Below the pieces are notes generated by a model, which searched no databases, was not told the origin of the DNA, and saw only the letters and a program-made list of their open reading frames with translations. A DNA stretch of 64,000 nt, taken from contig NZ_WSTC01000013.1 in the NCBI RefSeq assembly GCF_009789195.1, positions 89,979 through 153,978 on the forward strand. The letters are read 5' to 3'. The position numbers and the translations under genes were made by a program. Shown here piece by piece: positions 46,862 through 56,214 of this stretch (within the stretch, counting starts at the first letter, position 1; the number at the start of each line of letters is the position of its first letter). This DNA comes from Paenibacillus sp. MMS18-CY102 (GTDB taxonomy: Bacteria; Bacillota; Bacilli; Paenibacillales; Paenibacillaceae).

Positions 46862-47761
46862 ATGGGCGCTAATCGACTCTCAGACAAACGGTTCTCGGGG
46901 ACTAATGCGGGAATATGGGGAAATGGTGCATTGGCGCTTGGCAAGGCGGCTGTCGCGCTTTTATCGGGCAGCACAGTGTTAATGGCAGATGCTGTTCGAT
47001 CTGTTGCGAATGGTGCGGAATCAATGGGGGACAGCATAAGGCCGATGGATGGCGCAGTTAGAAATCGTGTACAATCCCCAGAGAATGGCGTTACCGCGGC
47101 AGTCATCATCGTATCGGCAATTACACTGCTGCTCGGTGTAGAAATTGGTTTGGAAGCCTTTAGAGTTTGGAATGCAGGAGCAGAGCCTGCTCCTGATTGG
47201 ACGGCTGCTGCCTTTGCTTTGGCGATGCTGGTGCTTAAAGAGTGGCTGCTGCCAGTTAGGAATCAAGCTTGGCTTGATCGCCTGGCATCCGGCATTACGA
47301 TTGTAGGTACAGGTTGTGCGGCGTTCGGGCAATCTGCATCAGTGCCTGCATTGAAAGCAGCGGATTGTTTGGCAGCGATTCTGGTTGCGTGCATTATTGT
47401 GTTCAAGGGCTATCATTGTCTCTTAGGATTAGTGCAGCACAAGAATAATGCGATCGGGCCAGAAGAGCAGGCGAACGAGCTGATGGAAGTGATTCAACGG
47501 GTAGAAGGCGTCGTGACGGTCGAGTCGCTTCGGGCACGCGAGCACGGCCATTACATTGTGGCGAGCATTGTCATCAGTGTAAACCCGCGTATTTCCGTAT
47601 TAGACGGGCATGAGATTGCGAAACGGGTCAAACAGCTTATTATGAAGCGGTTCATTCATGTGACGGAGGTTTCTGTTCATGTTGAACCGTATGACCCGGG
47701 TTATCCTTATAAGTCAAACCATGACCCGAATCAAGAACATATGCCGACGCTGCTGCAATAG
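46862..47761 (+). CDS. CDF-like membrane protein with degenerate metal sites
   Basis: 299 residues: cation diffusion facilitator layout with hydrophobic segments near 20-38, 75-95, 115-130 and 150-200, and a cytoplasmic CDF C-terminal domain (VVTVESLRAREHGHYIVASIVI, GHEIAKRV, VSVHVEPYDP). The TM2 metal motif keeps ADA but the second Asp four residues on is Ser (ADAVRS), and the TM5 HxxxD motif is missing (AWLDRLASG). Transport by the usual zinc site is therefore doubtful. GAGGAGG-like site 6 bases before the ATG. Sits between secF and recJ. Confidence 0.7.
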   Translation: MGANRLSDKRFSGTNAGIWGNGALALGKAAVALLSGSTVLMADAVRSVANGAESMGDSIRPMDGAVRNRVQSPENGVTAAVIIVSAITLLLGVEIGLEAFRVWNAGAEPAPDWTAAAFALAMLVLKEWLLPVRNQAWLDRLASGITIVGTGCAAFGQSASVPALKAADCLAAILVACIIVFKGYHCLLGLVQHKNNAIGPEEQANELMEVIQRVEGVVTVESLRAREHGHYIVASIVISVNPRISVLDGHEIAKRVKQLIMKRFIHVTEVSVHVEPYDPGYPYKSNHDPNQEHMPTLLQ

Positions 47762-47774
47762 CTGCAGCGTCTTT
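47746..47774 (+). terminator. Hairpin at the end of the CDF-like gene
   Basis: GACGCTGC/GCAGCGTC with a 10-base loop spanning the stop codon; only TTTC follows, so termination may be weak. Confidence 0.45.
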
Positions 47775-47803
47775 CATTGTGTATAGACAGGAGGCTTACA
47801 CCG

Positions 47804-50209
47804 ATGATTCCATCTAAAACACGGTGGTCACAGCCTGATTGGGATGAACGCCGCGAGCAAGAAGCTAGCAAACTCATGCAAGCACTTGCGCTTCCTTCGC
47901 TTGTTGCCCGCCTGCTCGTAGGGCGAGGCATTGTAGGCGAGGAAGAAGCGGCGTCCTTTTTACATGGCGGAATTGAACTAACGCATGATCCATATTTATT
48001 GGCGGGCATGGAAGCTGCTGTACTCCGAATTCGCCATGCGATTGAGCATGGGCAGTGGATTCGAATTTATGGCGACTATGACGCAGATGGGGTTTCGAGC
48101 ACATCGTTAATGGTTCATTTGCTCGGCCGGCTCGGGGCTAAATTCGATTATTATATCCCGCATCGGACGCGAGAAGGCTACGGGATGAACCTCGCCGCTA
48201 TCGACTTGGCTGCTGAGGCAGGCGTTAAGCTAATCATTACGGTTGATACAGGCATAAGCGCTGTTGAGCAGATTGCGTACGCGAAGGCCAAAGGCATTGA
48301 TGTCGTCGTAACCGACCATCACGAACCGCCTGAAGTGCTGCCGGAGGCGCATGCCATTATTAATCCGAAGCTGCCTTACTGCCAGTACCCCTATAAGTCG
48401 CTTGCAGGAGTTGGGGTTGCATTCAAACTGGCTACAGCATTGTTAGGCGAAGCGCCGCTTGATCTGGCCGATATTGTCGCACTCGGCACTATCGCCGACG
48501 TTATGCCTTTAACTGGCGAGAACCGAGTGCTGGTACGATTAGGGCTGAAGCAAATGGCAACAGGCACGCGTCCCGGATTCGTCGCACTGGCAGAAACGGC
48601 AGGTGTACATTTGAATGCTGTGACGTCGACGAATGTCGCGTTCTCCATGGCTCCTCGCATTAATGCAAGCGGAAGGCTTGACCATGCGGGAGGCGCAGTG
48701 GAGTTGCTTACTGCCTCTGACCAGGAAGCGGCTGAATTGCTCGCTGCCAGGCTGGATACGCTCAATCGGGAACGCCAGCGCATCGTAGAAGAGATGGTAG
48801 AACAAGCGAAGAGCCAATGGGCAGAGAAATGCCGCGTTGCCGAAGAAGCGGGCCAATTGCCTCCTGCTGTAATCGTTCTAGCTGGCGAAGGCTGGAATGC
48901 AGGCGTAATTGGCATTGTCGCTTCCAAAATGCTGGAGAAGCATTACAAACCGACCGTCGTGCTGGGAATCGATCCGGAGACGGGGAAGTGCAAAGGATCT
49001 GCTCGCTCGATCGACGGCTTTGACCTTTATGCGGCCTTAACAGCTTGCTCGGAGCTGTTTGACCATTTTGGAGGGCATCAAGCAGCAGCAGGCATGACTT
49101 TGCATCGGGACAAACTGGGCGAGCTTGAAAAAAGCTTAAGCGAATCCGCGCTGGCTTGGCTGTCGCCCGAGGATTGGATTCCGAAGACGTTCATCGATTT
49201 AGCTTGCTCACCACAGGAAGCTTCATTGGACACTATCGACCAATTAGCGTTGCTTGAGCCGTTTGGCGCAGGCAATCCTGCACCGCGGTTTTTGATTGAA
49301 CAGCAGCCGGTGGCGGACAAGCGGACGATGGGCAAGGAAAACAAGCATTTGCGCCTTGCGGTCGGGAGCCAGCCAGCGCGTTTGGAAGCGGTTGGATTTG
49401 GATTCGGGGAGCTAGAGCAGCGAATTGCCTTCGGCGCGAATGCGGACCTAGTAGGCGAGTTATCTGTGAACGAGTGGAATGGGAACCGTAAACCGCAGCT
49501 CTTCATCCAAGATATTCGAATCGCTAACGTCCAACTGTTTGACTGGAGGGGCGAACGTGAACCTTACGCTATGCTTCGCAAATTGTTAGAGGTGGCCAGC
49601 CGAACAGGCAGGCGAATGCTTATTGTGACAGAAGAGCATGCCCTGCGCGAGACGGCAGCGGCATGCGCCCGAACGGATGCGATAGCGGAAACCTATCAGC
49701 TTTGTTCGTATGGCGACCAGCTTGGGGAGGTGGCGGTGCATTTCCAAGAAATGATCGTATACGGAGTTCCATCATCTGCGCATGCGTTGCAGAAACAGGC
49801 GGCATCGCTTCAAGCGCTAGAAAGCATTCATCTGTTATATCCGAACAGGAGCAAAGCGAATGCCCGCTCAGCGCCGCAAGTGATTTTCCCTGATCGAACG
49901 GCATTTGGCGCTGCCTATCAGTCGATTCGCCGGCAAGGGCAAATGCCAGAGCAAGGCTTGGCTGAACGGCTGTCTGAGCAGATCGGATGGCCGGCGGAGA
50001 TGGCTAGAATGATGATTGACGTATTCGAAGAGTTAGCTTTCATTACACGGGCAGGCGGCCGAATTACGGTCAATGATGCGCCAGTGAAAGCTGAGCTGTC
50101 CTCAGCGTCTGCTTACCAGCAAGCCTTATTGCAGGCGGAAGCGAATGAAGCTTTATTCGGATCGGTGGAGGAATTGATGGAATTTATTCAGAAAGGGAGA
50201 ATGAAATGA
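47804..50209 (+). CDS. recJ: Single-stranded-DNA-specific exonuclease RecJ
   Basis: 801 residues. DHH phosphoesterase: [16 protein letters not shown] (motif I), [17 protein letters not shown] (motif III), [15 protein letters not shown] (motif IV), then DHHA1 with [10 protein letters not shown] and an OB-like domain. The C-terminal 230 residues form the extra domain found in Bacillus RecJ. A 5'-3' exonuclease in recombination and mismatch repair. ATG 47804 has AGGAGG 9 bases upstream. The stop overlaps the apt start (ATGA). Confidence 0.95.
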   Translation: MIPSKTRWSQPDWDERREQEASKLMQALALPSLVARLLVGRGIVGEEEAASFLHGGIELTHDPYLLAGMEAAVLRIRHAIEHGQWIRIYGDYDADGVSSTSLMVHLLGRLGAKFDYYIPHRTREGYGMNLAAIDLAAEAGVKLIITVDTGISAVEQIAYAKAKGIDVVVTDHHEPPEVLPEAHAIINPKLPYCQYPYKSLAGVGVAFKLATALLGEAPLDLADIVALGTIADVMPLTGENRVLVRLGLKQMATGTRPGFVALAETAGVHLNAVTSTNVAFSMAPRINASGRLDHAGGAVELLTASDQEAAELLAARLDTLNRERQRIVEEMVEQAKSQWAEKCRVAEEAGQLPPAVIVLAGEGWNAGVIGIVASKMLEKHYKPTVVLGIDPETGKCKGSARSIDGFDLYAALTACSELFDHFGGHQAAAGMTLHRDKLGELEKSLSESALAWLSPEDWIPKTFIDLACSPQEASLDTIDQLALLEPFGAGNPAPRFLIEQQPVADKRTMGKENKHLRLAVGSQPARLEAVGFGFGELEQRIAFGANADLVGELSVNEWNGNRKPQLFIQDIRIANVQLFDWRGEREPYAMLRKLLEVASRTGRRMLIVTEEHALRETAAACARTDAIAETYQLCSYGDQLGEVAVHFQEMIVYGVPSSAHALQKQAASLQALESIHLLYPNRSKANARSAPQVIFPDRTAFGAAYQSIRRQGQMPEQGLAERLSEQIGWPAEMARMMIDVFEELAFITRAGGRITVNDAPVKAELSSASAYQQALLQAEANEALFGSVEELMEFIQKGRMK

Positions 50210-50721
50210 TGAATTTTAAAGATTATATCCGCGTTATTCCAGACTATCCGCAGCCCGGCATTCGATTCAAAGATATTACGACGCTGCTTAAGGATGGCGC
50301 TGCTTATCGTGCAGCGATTGAAGCGATGCGAGCTGCTGTTGCACACAAAGAAATCGATCTTGTAGCAGGCCCGGAAGCCCGTGGCTTCGTTATCGGGGCT
50401 CCCCTCGCCATTGCGCTCGGCGTAGGCTTCGTGCCAGTACGCAAATCGGGCAAGCTGCCAAGCGAGACGGTTGAAGCTAGCTATGATCTTGAATACGGCC
50501 AAGACCGCCTTGCGATTCATGCGGATTCCATCAAGCCTGGCCAACGCATTCTAATTGCGGATGATCTCCTTGCAACGGGCGGCACAATCGCTACGACGAT
50601 CAATTTGATCCGCCAGCTGGGCGGCGAAGTGGTCGGGGCGTCATTCCTTATTGAGCTAGGTTACTTGCCAGGGCGGGACAAGCTCGATGGCATTGAAGTG
50701 CAATCGTTAATTACCTATTAA
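50206..50721 (+). CDS. apt: Adenine phosphoribosyltransferase
   Basis: 171 residues. Salvages adenine to AMP with [33 protein letters not shown] and the PRPP-binding loop [14 protein letters not shown] near 120-133 are diagnostic. Overlaps recJ by 4 bases; ATG 50209 is an alternative. recJ-apt-relA is the standard Bacillales order. Confidence 0.97.
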   Translation: MMNFKDYIRVIPDYPQPGIRFKDITTLLKDGAAYRAAIEAMRAAVAHKEIDLVAGPEARGFVIGAPLAIALGVGFVPVRKSGKLPSETVEASYDLEYGQDRLAIHADSIKPGQRILIADDLLATGGTIATTINLIRQLGGEVVGASFLIELGYLPGRDKLDGIEVQSLITY

Positions 50722-50733
50722 GCAATGGCCGAT

Positions 50734-50788
50734 ACAGCCTGCGTTTTGGTTGCCTATTTAGGCAGCGGGAACGGCAGGCTGTTTTTTT
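50734..50788 (+). terminator. Rho-independent terminator after apt
   Basis: ACAGCCTGC pairs with GCAGGCTGT, with TGCCT/AGGCA nested at 50751-50764, followed by seven T. Confidence 0.87.
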
Positions 50789-50827
50789 CTTTCACGGTAG
50801 GGAGAGTTCCTGTATTCGGTTCGAGAG

Positions 50828-50857
50828 TTGACGCAGCCTTGGTTTAGCAGGCATAAT
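50828..50857 (+). promoter_or_regulatory. SigmaA-type promoter for relA
   Basis: TTGACG (50828-50833), 18-base spacer, CATAAT (50852-50857), about 108 bases before relA. Confidence 0.6.
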
Positions 50858-50964
50858 AGCTTTAATCCATTAATCACGAAACGTGACCGGCAAGCAAGAC
50901 GTATGAAGTTTTTGATAAGGGTGAACGAGAGCACAATTCGACTCGTTTCGGAAAGGGACGTTGC

Positions 50965-53151
50965 ATGGGCATAGAGCAGTTACTCGAAAAGGCATCGGCC
51001 TATATGAAAGGCCAGGATTTGCTGCGGGTACGGGAAGCTTATGATTTTGCGGAGCAAGCGCATCACGGCCAAGTCCGCAAATCAGGGGAACCGTATATTT
51101 TGCATCCGATTGCAGTCGCAGATATTCTGGTCGACATGCAGATGGACGTCATGTCGATTATTGCGGCATTGTTGCATGATGTCGTCGAAGACACGACCGT
51201 CAACCTCGACGGCGTGCGTGCCCGTTTCGGGGATACGTGCGCGATGCTTGTCGACGGCTTGACGAAGCTGGAGAAAATTAAATTCCGGTCCAAGGAAGAG
51301 CAGCAGAATGAGAACTATCGCAAAATGTTCGTCGCTATGGCGCAGGACATTCGCGTCATTCTGATTAAACTCGCAGACCGGCTGCACAATATGCGTACAC
51401 TGAAGTTTCAGTCGGAGGAGGCACAGCGCCGGATTGCTTATGAGACGCTGGAGATCTTCTGCCCAATCGCCCATCGGCTTGGCATTAGCGCCATCAAGTG
51501 GGAGATGGAGGACATTGCGCTCCGCTACTTGAACCCTCAGCAATACTACCGCATCGCTAACCTGATGAAGAAGAAGCGGACAGAGCGGGAGCAGTATATT
51601 GATGAAGTCATCGGGCGCATCAATGAGAAGCTGGACGAGATGGGCATTCAAGGTGATATTTCCGGACGTCCAAAGCATATTTATAGCATTTATAAGAAAA
51701 TGACGATGAAAAATAAGCAATTCAACGAAATCTATGATTTGCTTGCGATTCGAATTATCGTTGACAATATTAAGGACTGCTACGCAACGCTAGGCATCAT
51801 CCATACGCTGTGGCGGCCAATGCCAGGGCGGTTCAAGGATTATATTGCAATGCCGAAGGCGAATATGTACCAGTCTCTCCATACGACCGTAATCGGACAA
51901 AATGGCGAACCGACAGAGGTACAAATTCGGACATGGGACATGCACCGCACGAGCGAATATGGCGTTGCCGCGCACTGGGCGTACAAGGAGGGCGGCAATC
52001 ACGTTGTCGCAGGCGGCAATTTTGAAGACAAAATGTCGTGGTTCCGGGAAATTCTCGAGCTGCAGCAGGACGCGAAGGATGCGTCGGAATTTGTCGAATC
52101 GCTGAAGATGGATTTCTTCTCCGATCTTGTATTCGTCTTCACGCCGAAGGGCGAGGTGTTCGAGCTGCCAGCCGGGTCTGTGCCGCTTGATTTTGCTTAC
52201 CGGGTACACACGGAGGTTGGCAATCGCACGATAGGCGCTAAGGTGAACGGGCGAATCGTGCCGCTTGACCATAAGCTGAAGACCGGCGATATCGTGGAGA
52301 TTTTAACATCGAAGCATTCCTACGGGCCAAGCCAAGATTGGGTCAAAATTGCGCAATCTTCGCATGCACGCAGCAAGATCAAGCAGTGGTTCAAAAAAGA
52401 GAAGCGGGACGAGAACGTTGCCAAAGGGCGCGAGCTGCTTGAACGTGAAATTAAAAGACTCGGCTTAGAAGCGTCTGCCTGGCTGACGGAAGATAAGCTT
52501 CAAGAAGTGGCAACACGGTTTACGTTCAACGACCTAGAGGATATGTTGTCGGCGATTGGGTTTAATGGCATTACGGCAGCTCAAGTATGCTCCAAGCTGA
52601 CGGAGAAGCTCCGTAAGGAAGCCGAAGAAGCAAGTTTGATCGAGCTGACGAGCGAGCCTCGCGAGATGAGAACGCCTGGCGCCCGGAAAAACCGGCCGAA
52701 TCATGGCGTTACCGTCAAAGGCATCGACAATTTGCTTGTTCGCTTCGCAAGATGCTGTAACCCAGTGCCGGGTGATGAGATCGTCGGCTATATTACGCGT
52801 GGCCGCGGCGTGTCTGTACATCGCCTGGATTGTACGAACATCCCGTTCGGGGGCGAAGGGGAAGAAGCAGAGCGCGTAATTGAAGTGGAATGGGAAGAGT
52901 CGATCGAAGCGAATTATAGCGTCGATATCGAGATTACCGGCCACGACCGCCGCGGCGTGCTGAATGAAGTACTGCAAGCGGTATCGGAGAGCAAGACGAA
53001 CATCTCTGCAGTTACAAGCCGCGCGGTCAAAAACAAAATGGCGATGATTCACATGACGATTCTAATTCGGAACGTTCAGCATTTGGAATCGGTTGTCGAG
53101 AAAATCAAACGTGTCAAAGATATTTATTCCGTTCAGCGGATTATGCAATAG
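50965..53151 (+). CDS. relA: Bifunctional (p)ppGpp synthase/hydrolase RelA
   Basis: 728 residues. HD hydrolase domain (GEPYILHPIAVADIL, ALLHDVVEDT), synthetase domain (DLLAIRIIVDNIKDCYATLGIIH), TGS domain (FTPKGEVFELPAGSVPLDFAYRVHTE in two parts), a Cys-containing zinc-finger-like segment (RFARCCNPVPGDEIVGY) and a C-terminal ACT domain. An intact HD motif indicates it both makes and degrades the alarmone. A terminator and its own promoter separate it from apt. Confidence 0.97.
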   Translation: MGIEQLLEKASAYMKGQDLLRVREAYDFAEQAHHGQVRKSGEPYILHPIAVADILVDMQMDVMSIIAALLHDVVEDTTVNLDGVRARFGDTCAMLVDGLTKLEKIKFRSKEEQQNENYRKMFVAMAQDIRVILIKLADRLHNMRTLKFQSEEAQRRIAYETLEIFCPIAHRLGISAIKWEMEDIALRYLNPQQYYRIANLMKKKRTEREQYIDEVIGRINEKLDEMGIQGDISGRPKHIYSIYKKMTMKNKQFNEIYDLLAIRIIVDNIKDCYATLGIIHTLWRPMPGRFKDYIAMPKANMYQSLHTTVIGQNGEPTEVQIRTWDMHRTSEYGVAAHWAYKEGGNHVVAGGNFEDKMSWFREILELQQDAKDASEFVESLKMDFFSDLVFVFTPKGEVFELPAGSVPLDFAYRVHTEVGNRTIGAKVNGRIVPLDHKLKTGDIVEILTSKHSYGPSQDWVKIAQSSHARSKIKQWFKKEKRDENVAKGRELLEREIKRLGLEASAWLTEDKLQEVATRFTFNDLEDMLSAIGFNGITAAQVCSKLTEKLRKEAEEASLIELTSEPREMRTPGARKNRPNHGVTVKGIDNLLVRFARCCNPVPGDEIVGYITRGRGVSVHRLDCTNIPFGGEGEEAERVIEVEWEESIEANYSVDIEITGHDRRGVLNEVLQAVSESKTNISAVTSRAVKNKMAMIHMTILIRNVQHLESVVEKIKRVKDIYSVQRIMQ

Positions 53152-53183
53152 CTTTGCCTCGTTAGGATAAGAGGGAATTCATC

Positions 53184-53630
53184 TTGAGAATCGTATTGCA
53201 GCGAAGCAAGAAAGCGTCGGTCGAGGTGGAGGGCGCGGTTGTAGGGGCCATTGATAGCGGTCTCGTGCTGCTCGTAGGCGTGACGCATGAAGATACGGAA
53301 GCTGATGCCAAGTGGTTAGCTGACAAGGTTGCCGGGCTTCGCATTTTTGAAGATGAATCGGGTAAAATGAACCTTTCCGTCCAAGAGGCCGGAGGGGACA
53401 TCTTATCGGTTTCGCAATTTACGCTATACGGCGATTGCCGTAAAGGCAGAAGGCCGAATTTTATGGCAGCGGCACGCCCGGAGCCAGCTGAGGCGCTGTA
53501 CAATCGATTTAACGAGCTGCTGCGCGAAGCAGGGCTAAGGGTCGAAACTGGCGTGTTTGGCGCTATGATGGACGTATCGCTCGTCAACTGGGGCCCTGTC
53601 ACGCTAGTGCTGGATAGCCGAGCAGAATGA
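53184..53630 (+). CDS. dtd: D-aminoacyl-tRNA deacylase
   Basis: 148 residues. Removes D-amino acids wrongly attached to tRNA. Substrate-binding motifs [10 protein letters not shown] near 75-84 and the Gly-cisPro motif in [12 protein letters not shown] near 133-144, plus [15 protein letters not shown] start with GAGGGAA upstream. relA-dtd linkage is conserved in Firmicutes. Confidence 0.96.
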   Translation: MRIVLQRSKKASVEVEGAVVGAIDSGLVLLVGVTHEDTEADAKWLADKVAGLRIFEDESGKMNLSVQEAGGDILSVSQFTLYGDCRKGRRPNFMAAARPEPAEALYNRFNELLREAGLRVETGVFGAMMDVSLVNWGPVTLVLDSRAE

Positions 53631-53749
53631 TCATTTTTGTCGTTTAGTTTGTCCGAGATCGGAAACAATAGCGGTAGAGTGTTTGTAACGACACAAAATT
53701 CCGCTTGATGTGTTTATAAGGCACATCAGCCTGCATGGGAGTGTTTCTG

Positions 53750-53920
53750 ATGCACCAATCGCGCAAGGAGCAAAGCATGGAACGGGCATCCCGCCGACTG
53801 CTGCTGGCCGACCGTAAGGAAGCGATGATGTTGGATGAATTCGACGATGAGGTAGAGGTTGCAGCGGAATGGGCGTTTGGCGCAATGCCTGCCAAGCGGC
53901 AAAGCACCGAACAGCCATAA
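53750..53920 (+). CDS. Small charged hypothetical protein between dtd and hemZ
   Basis: 56 codons from ATG 53750, with GGGAG 8 bases upstream (53737-53741). The product has a basic first half (QSRKEQSMERASRRLLLADRK) and an acidic second half (LDEFDDEVEVAAEW). It could be a helix pair; no family recognised and no hydrophobic segment. It fills a gap of about 370 bases and is followed by an inverted repeat at 53942. Coding status rests on the ribosome site and composition only. Confidence 0.5.
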   Translation: MHQSRKEQSMERASRRLLLADRKEAMMLDEFDDEVEVAAEWAFGAMPAKRQSTEQP

Positions 53921-53941
53921 GAAACAGAATAGGAACGAAGG

Positions 53942-53974
53942 CAAGCCGCCCCAATCTCGATTGGGTGCGGCTTG
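53942..53974. repeat. Perfect-arm hairpin before hemZ
   Basis: CAAGCCGC-CCCAATC pairs with GATTGGG-GCGGCTTG. No T run follows on either strand, so it is not a classical terminator. Confidence 0.7.
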
Positions 53975-53998
53975 TCCGTTGAGTTGAAGGGGATAGAC

Positions 53999-55555
53999 AT
54001 GATAAACGTCCATGTACAAGCGGCAGACGCCTCGTTTGAGCGGTCACTATGCAACATCGTGCCGCTTTTTTTTGAGGAAGTAAAGACGACATTTAGCGAG
54101 GAGCCTAACGGCGAAGCGGATCTTGTGATCGCACTCGATTATCGTGAGCTCGAGGCTGGTGTCCGTGCTTCAGCGGCTTTGCTCGCGAGCGGCGAAGCGC
54201 AGCCGATTGCAATTGCTAATTATGAGAGCCCGATATCCAGTGACGCGCCAAGGGATGACAAGCGCAAGCTGCTCAAACAAGCGGCTAGCCGCGTACTGTT
54301 GGACGTCCTGCAGAAGCATACCGGGCTCGTACAGCCATGGGGCATATTGACGGGCGTGCGCCCGACCAAGCTGTTGCACGAGCGCGTAAGGCGCGGCATT
54401 CCGGCCGCGCAAGCGCGCCGCGAGCTGCAGGAGCATTATTTGATCAGCCAAGAGAAGATTGAACTGATGGAACGCATCGTAGAGCGGCAACTGACGGCAA
54501 TCCCGGATTTATACCGCATTCGCGATGAGGTGAGCATTTATATCGGCATCCCATTTTGCCCAACAAAATGTGCATATTGCACGTTCCCGGCCTACGACAT
54601 TAACGGCCGCCAAGGCTCGGTGAATGGTTTCTTGTTCGGGCTGCATGAGGAAATGCGGGCAATCGGCGAGTGGCTAAAGCGCAACGATGTCCGAATTACG
54701 ACGATCTACTATGGTGGCGGCACGCCTACGAGCATTACAGCAGAAGAAATGGATGCGATGTACAGTCTCATGTACGAGGTGTTCCCTAACGTCGATGACG
54801 TCCGCGAGATTACGGTTGAAGCTGGGCGGCCAGATACGATTACCCCTGAGAAGCTAGCGGTCATGCAAAAATGGGGAGTCGACCGCATTAGCATTAATCC
54901 ACAGTCGTACATCCAAGAAACGTTAGAAGTCATCGGCCGCCATCATACTGTCGAAGAAACAATTCGGAAATTTGAGCTGGCTCGCGAATGTGGCATGGAT
55001 AACATCAACATGGACCTCATTATCGGCTTGCCCAATGAAGGGCTGCCGGAATTCGAGCATACGCTGTCGGAGACCGCCAATTTGATGCCAGAGTCCCTTA
55101 CCGTCCATACACTATCGTTCAAACGGGCCTCGGAGATGACGCGCCATCGCGGGGACCAGAAGTTCAAGGTCGCTGACCGCGACGAAATTACGGCGATGAT
55201 GCGGCGTGCGGTGGAATGGACTGATGAATATGGGTATATCCCGTACTATTTGTACCGCCAGAAGAACATTCTTGGCAACTTGGAGAATGTCGGTTACGCG
55301 CAGGCAGGGATGGAGAGCTTATATAACATTTTGATTATCGAAGAGATGCAATCCATCGTCGGCCTTGGTTGCGGCGCATCAAGCAAGTTCGTCGATCCGG
55401 CCACTGGCGAAATTACAAGGCTGGCGAATCCGAAGGAGCCGAAGGCGTATAACGATACGTACAAGCAATATACCGATGCCAAGATCGAAGTGCTTGAGCG
55501 ATTGTATGGGGCAGCACGCCGGACGCAAAATGAGCTGGCACCTACGCTAGCTTAG
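53999..55555 (+). CDS. hemZ: Coproporphyrinogen III oxidase-like radical SAM protein HemZ
   Basis: 518 residues. Radical SAM cluster motif CPTKCAYCTFPAY near residue 189, YYGGGTPTSI, and the HemN-like barrel (VEAGRPDTI, GLPNEGLPEFEHTL). It has the long N-terminal extension of the HemZ group. B. subtilis HemZ is tied to anaerobic coproporphyrinogen conversion, although its exact activity is debated. ATG 53999 follows AAGGGGA; the frame is open to 53972. Upstream of hisS, as in B. subtilis. Confidence 0.92.
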   Translation: MINVHVQAADASFERSLCNIVPLFFEEVKTTFSEEPNGEADLVIALDYRELEAGVRASAALLASGEAQPIAIANYESPISSDAPRDDKRKLLKQAASRVLLDVLQKHTGLVQPWGILTGVRPTKLLHERVRRGIPAAQARRELQEHYLISQEKIELMERIVERQLTAIPDLYRIRDEVSIYIGIPFCPTKCAYCTFPAYDINGRQGSVNGFLFGLHEEMRAIGEWLKRNDVRITTIYYGGGTPTSITAEEMDAMYSLMYEVFPNVDDVREITVEAGRPDTITPEKLAVMQKWGVDRISINPQSYIQETLEVIGRHHTVEETIRKFELARECGMDNINMDLIIGLPNEGLPEFEHTLSETANLMPESLTVHTLSFKRASEMTRHRGDQKFKVADRDEITAMMRRAVEWTDEYGYIPYYLYRQKNILGNLENVGYAQAGMESLYNILIIEEMQSIVGLGCGASSKFVDPATGEITRLANPKEPKAYNDTYKQYTDAKIEVLERLYGAARRTQNELAPTLA

Positions 55556-55668
55556 ATTTTTTTTGATGTACCTAAAAGGGACTTGTTTTAGGCAGTTGTA
55601 AAGTAAACGCTTTAAAAATTGTAATGTTTTCGTAACGTGATTAACATCTTTCTTTAATATCATCGGCC

Positions 55669-55739
55669 TATACTAGAACTCGACCCCCTTTTTAAAATAT
55701 ATACTTTTGATAACCTACAACGCTGTTGTAGGTTTTTTT
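55669..55739 (+). other. Possible short transcript between hemZ and hisS
   Basis: TATACT (55669-55674) resembles a -10, followed by a C-rich run (CGACCCCCTTTTT) and a perfect terminator, giving a potential RNA of about 60 bases. No good -35 is visible, so this is weak. Confidence 0.25.
55712..55739 (+). terminator. Rho-independent terminator after hemZ
   Basis: AACCTACAAC/GTTGTAGGTT with a three-base loop and a T run. Confidence 0.92.
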
Positions 55740-55779
55740 CTGTCCTGGGGGCGAGCCGGCGATAGGGATAGAATGCGGC

Positions 55780-55808
55780 TTGACTTCGGAACGCCAGGCG
55801 AGTAGAAT
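55780..55808 (+). promoter_or_regulatory. SigmaA promoter for the hisS T-box leader
   Basis: TTGACT (55780-55785), 17-base spacer, TAGAAT (55803-55808); transcription should start near 55815. Confidence 0.72.
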
Positions 55809-55814
55809 TTAAAG

Positions 55815-56180
55815 GAATATGTTGTCGATTCGATGATAGGACAAAGTACTCACGTACATGTACACAGAGAGAGGCGCCTTTGGCTGCAAGCGTCTTTATG
55901 GTGGCGATGGGGAAAGACTTCCTGGAGAACGGGCGGCGAACGGATGGCAGTTGGAGCAAACGGGCACATCAATGCGCTCTAGGCTTCAACGAACAATTAG
56001 CCATGGCCAGTAGCCGAACCGCGTGTAACGGGCGTTAACCGTCTAAGCGGAATTTTCCATAAACGTTTGTTTAGGCGTTAATGGAGATGACCGGAATGTG
56101 GGTGGCACCACGGGAGATAAGCATAAATCTCTCGTCCCTGACTGACCGTTCTAACGGCAGTTAGGGACGGGAGTTTTTTA
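55815..56180 (+). ncRNA. T-box riboswitch leader of hisS-aspS
   Basis: About 365 untranslated bases. The T-box core AATGTGGGTGGCACCACGG is at 56095-56113. AGAGAGAGG and AGTAC elements typical of Stem I lie at 55845-55875. The leader ends in an intrinsic terminator. T-box leaders read the charging state of a tRNA; the downstream hisS predicts tRNA-His, and a CAC triplet at 55965-55967 is a candidate specifier, not proven by folding. Confidence 0.88.
56129..56180 (+). terminator. T-box terminator (alternative to antiterminator)
   Basis: CTCTCGTCCCTGACTG (56129-56144) pairs with CAGTTAGGGACGGGAG (56158-56173), with CCGTT/AACGG at the tip, then a T run. Uncharged tRNA would favour the antiterminator. 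Confidence 0.88.
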
Positions 56181-56214
56181 TTTTTTGACCTATAGATCAG
56201 CAAGGGGGATTCCT

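Noticed and set aside
53942..53974. Hairpin as terminator before hemZ
   Set aside because: No T run on either strand; it is kept only as an inverted repeat.
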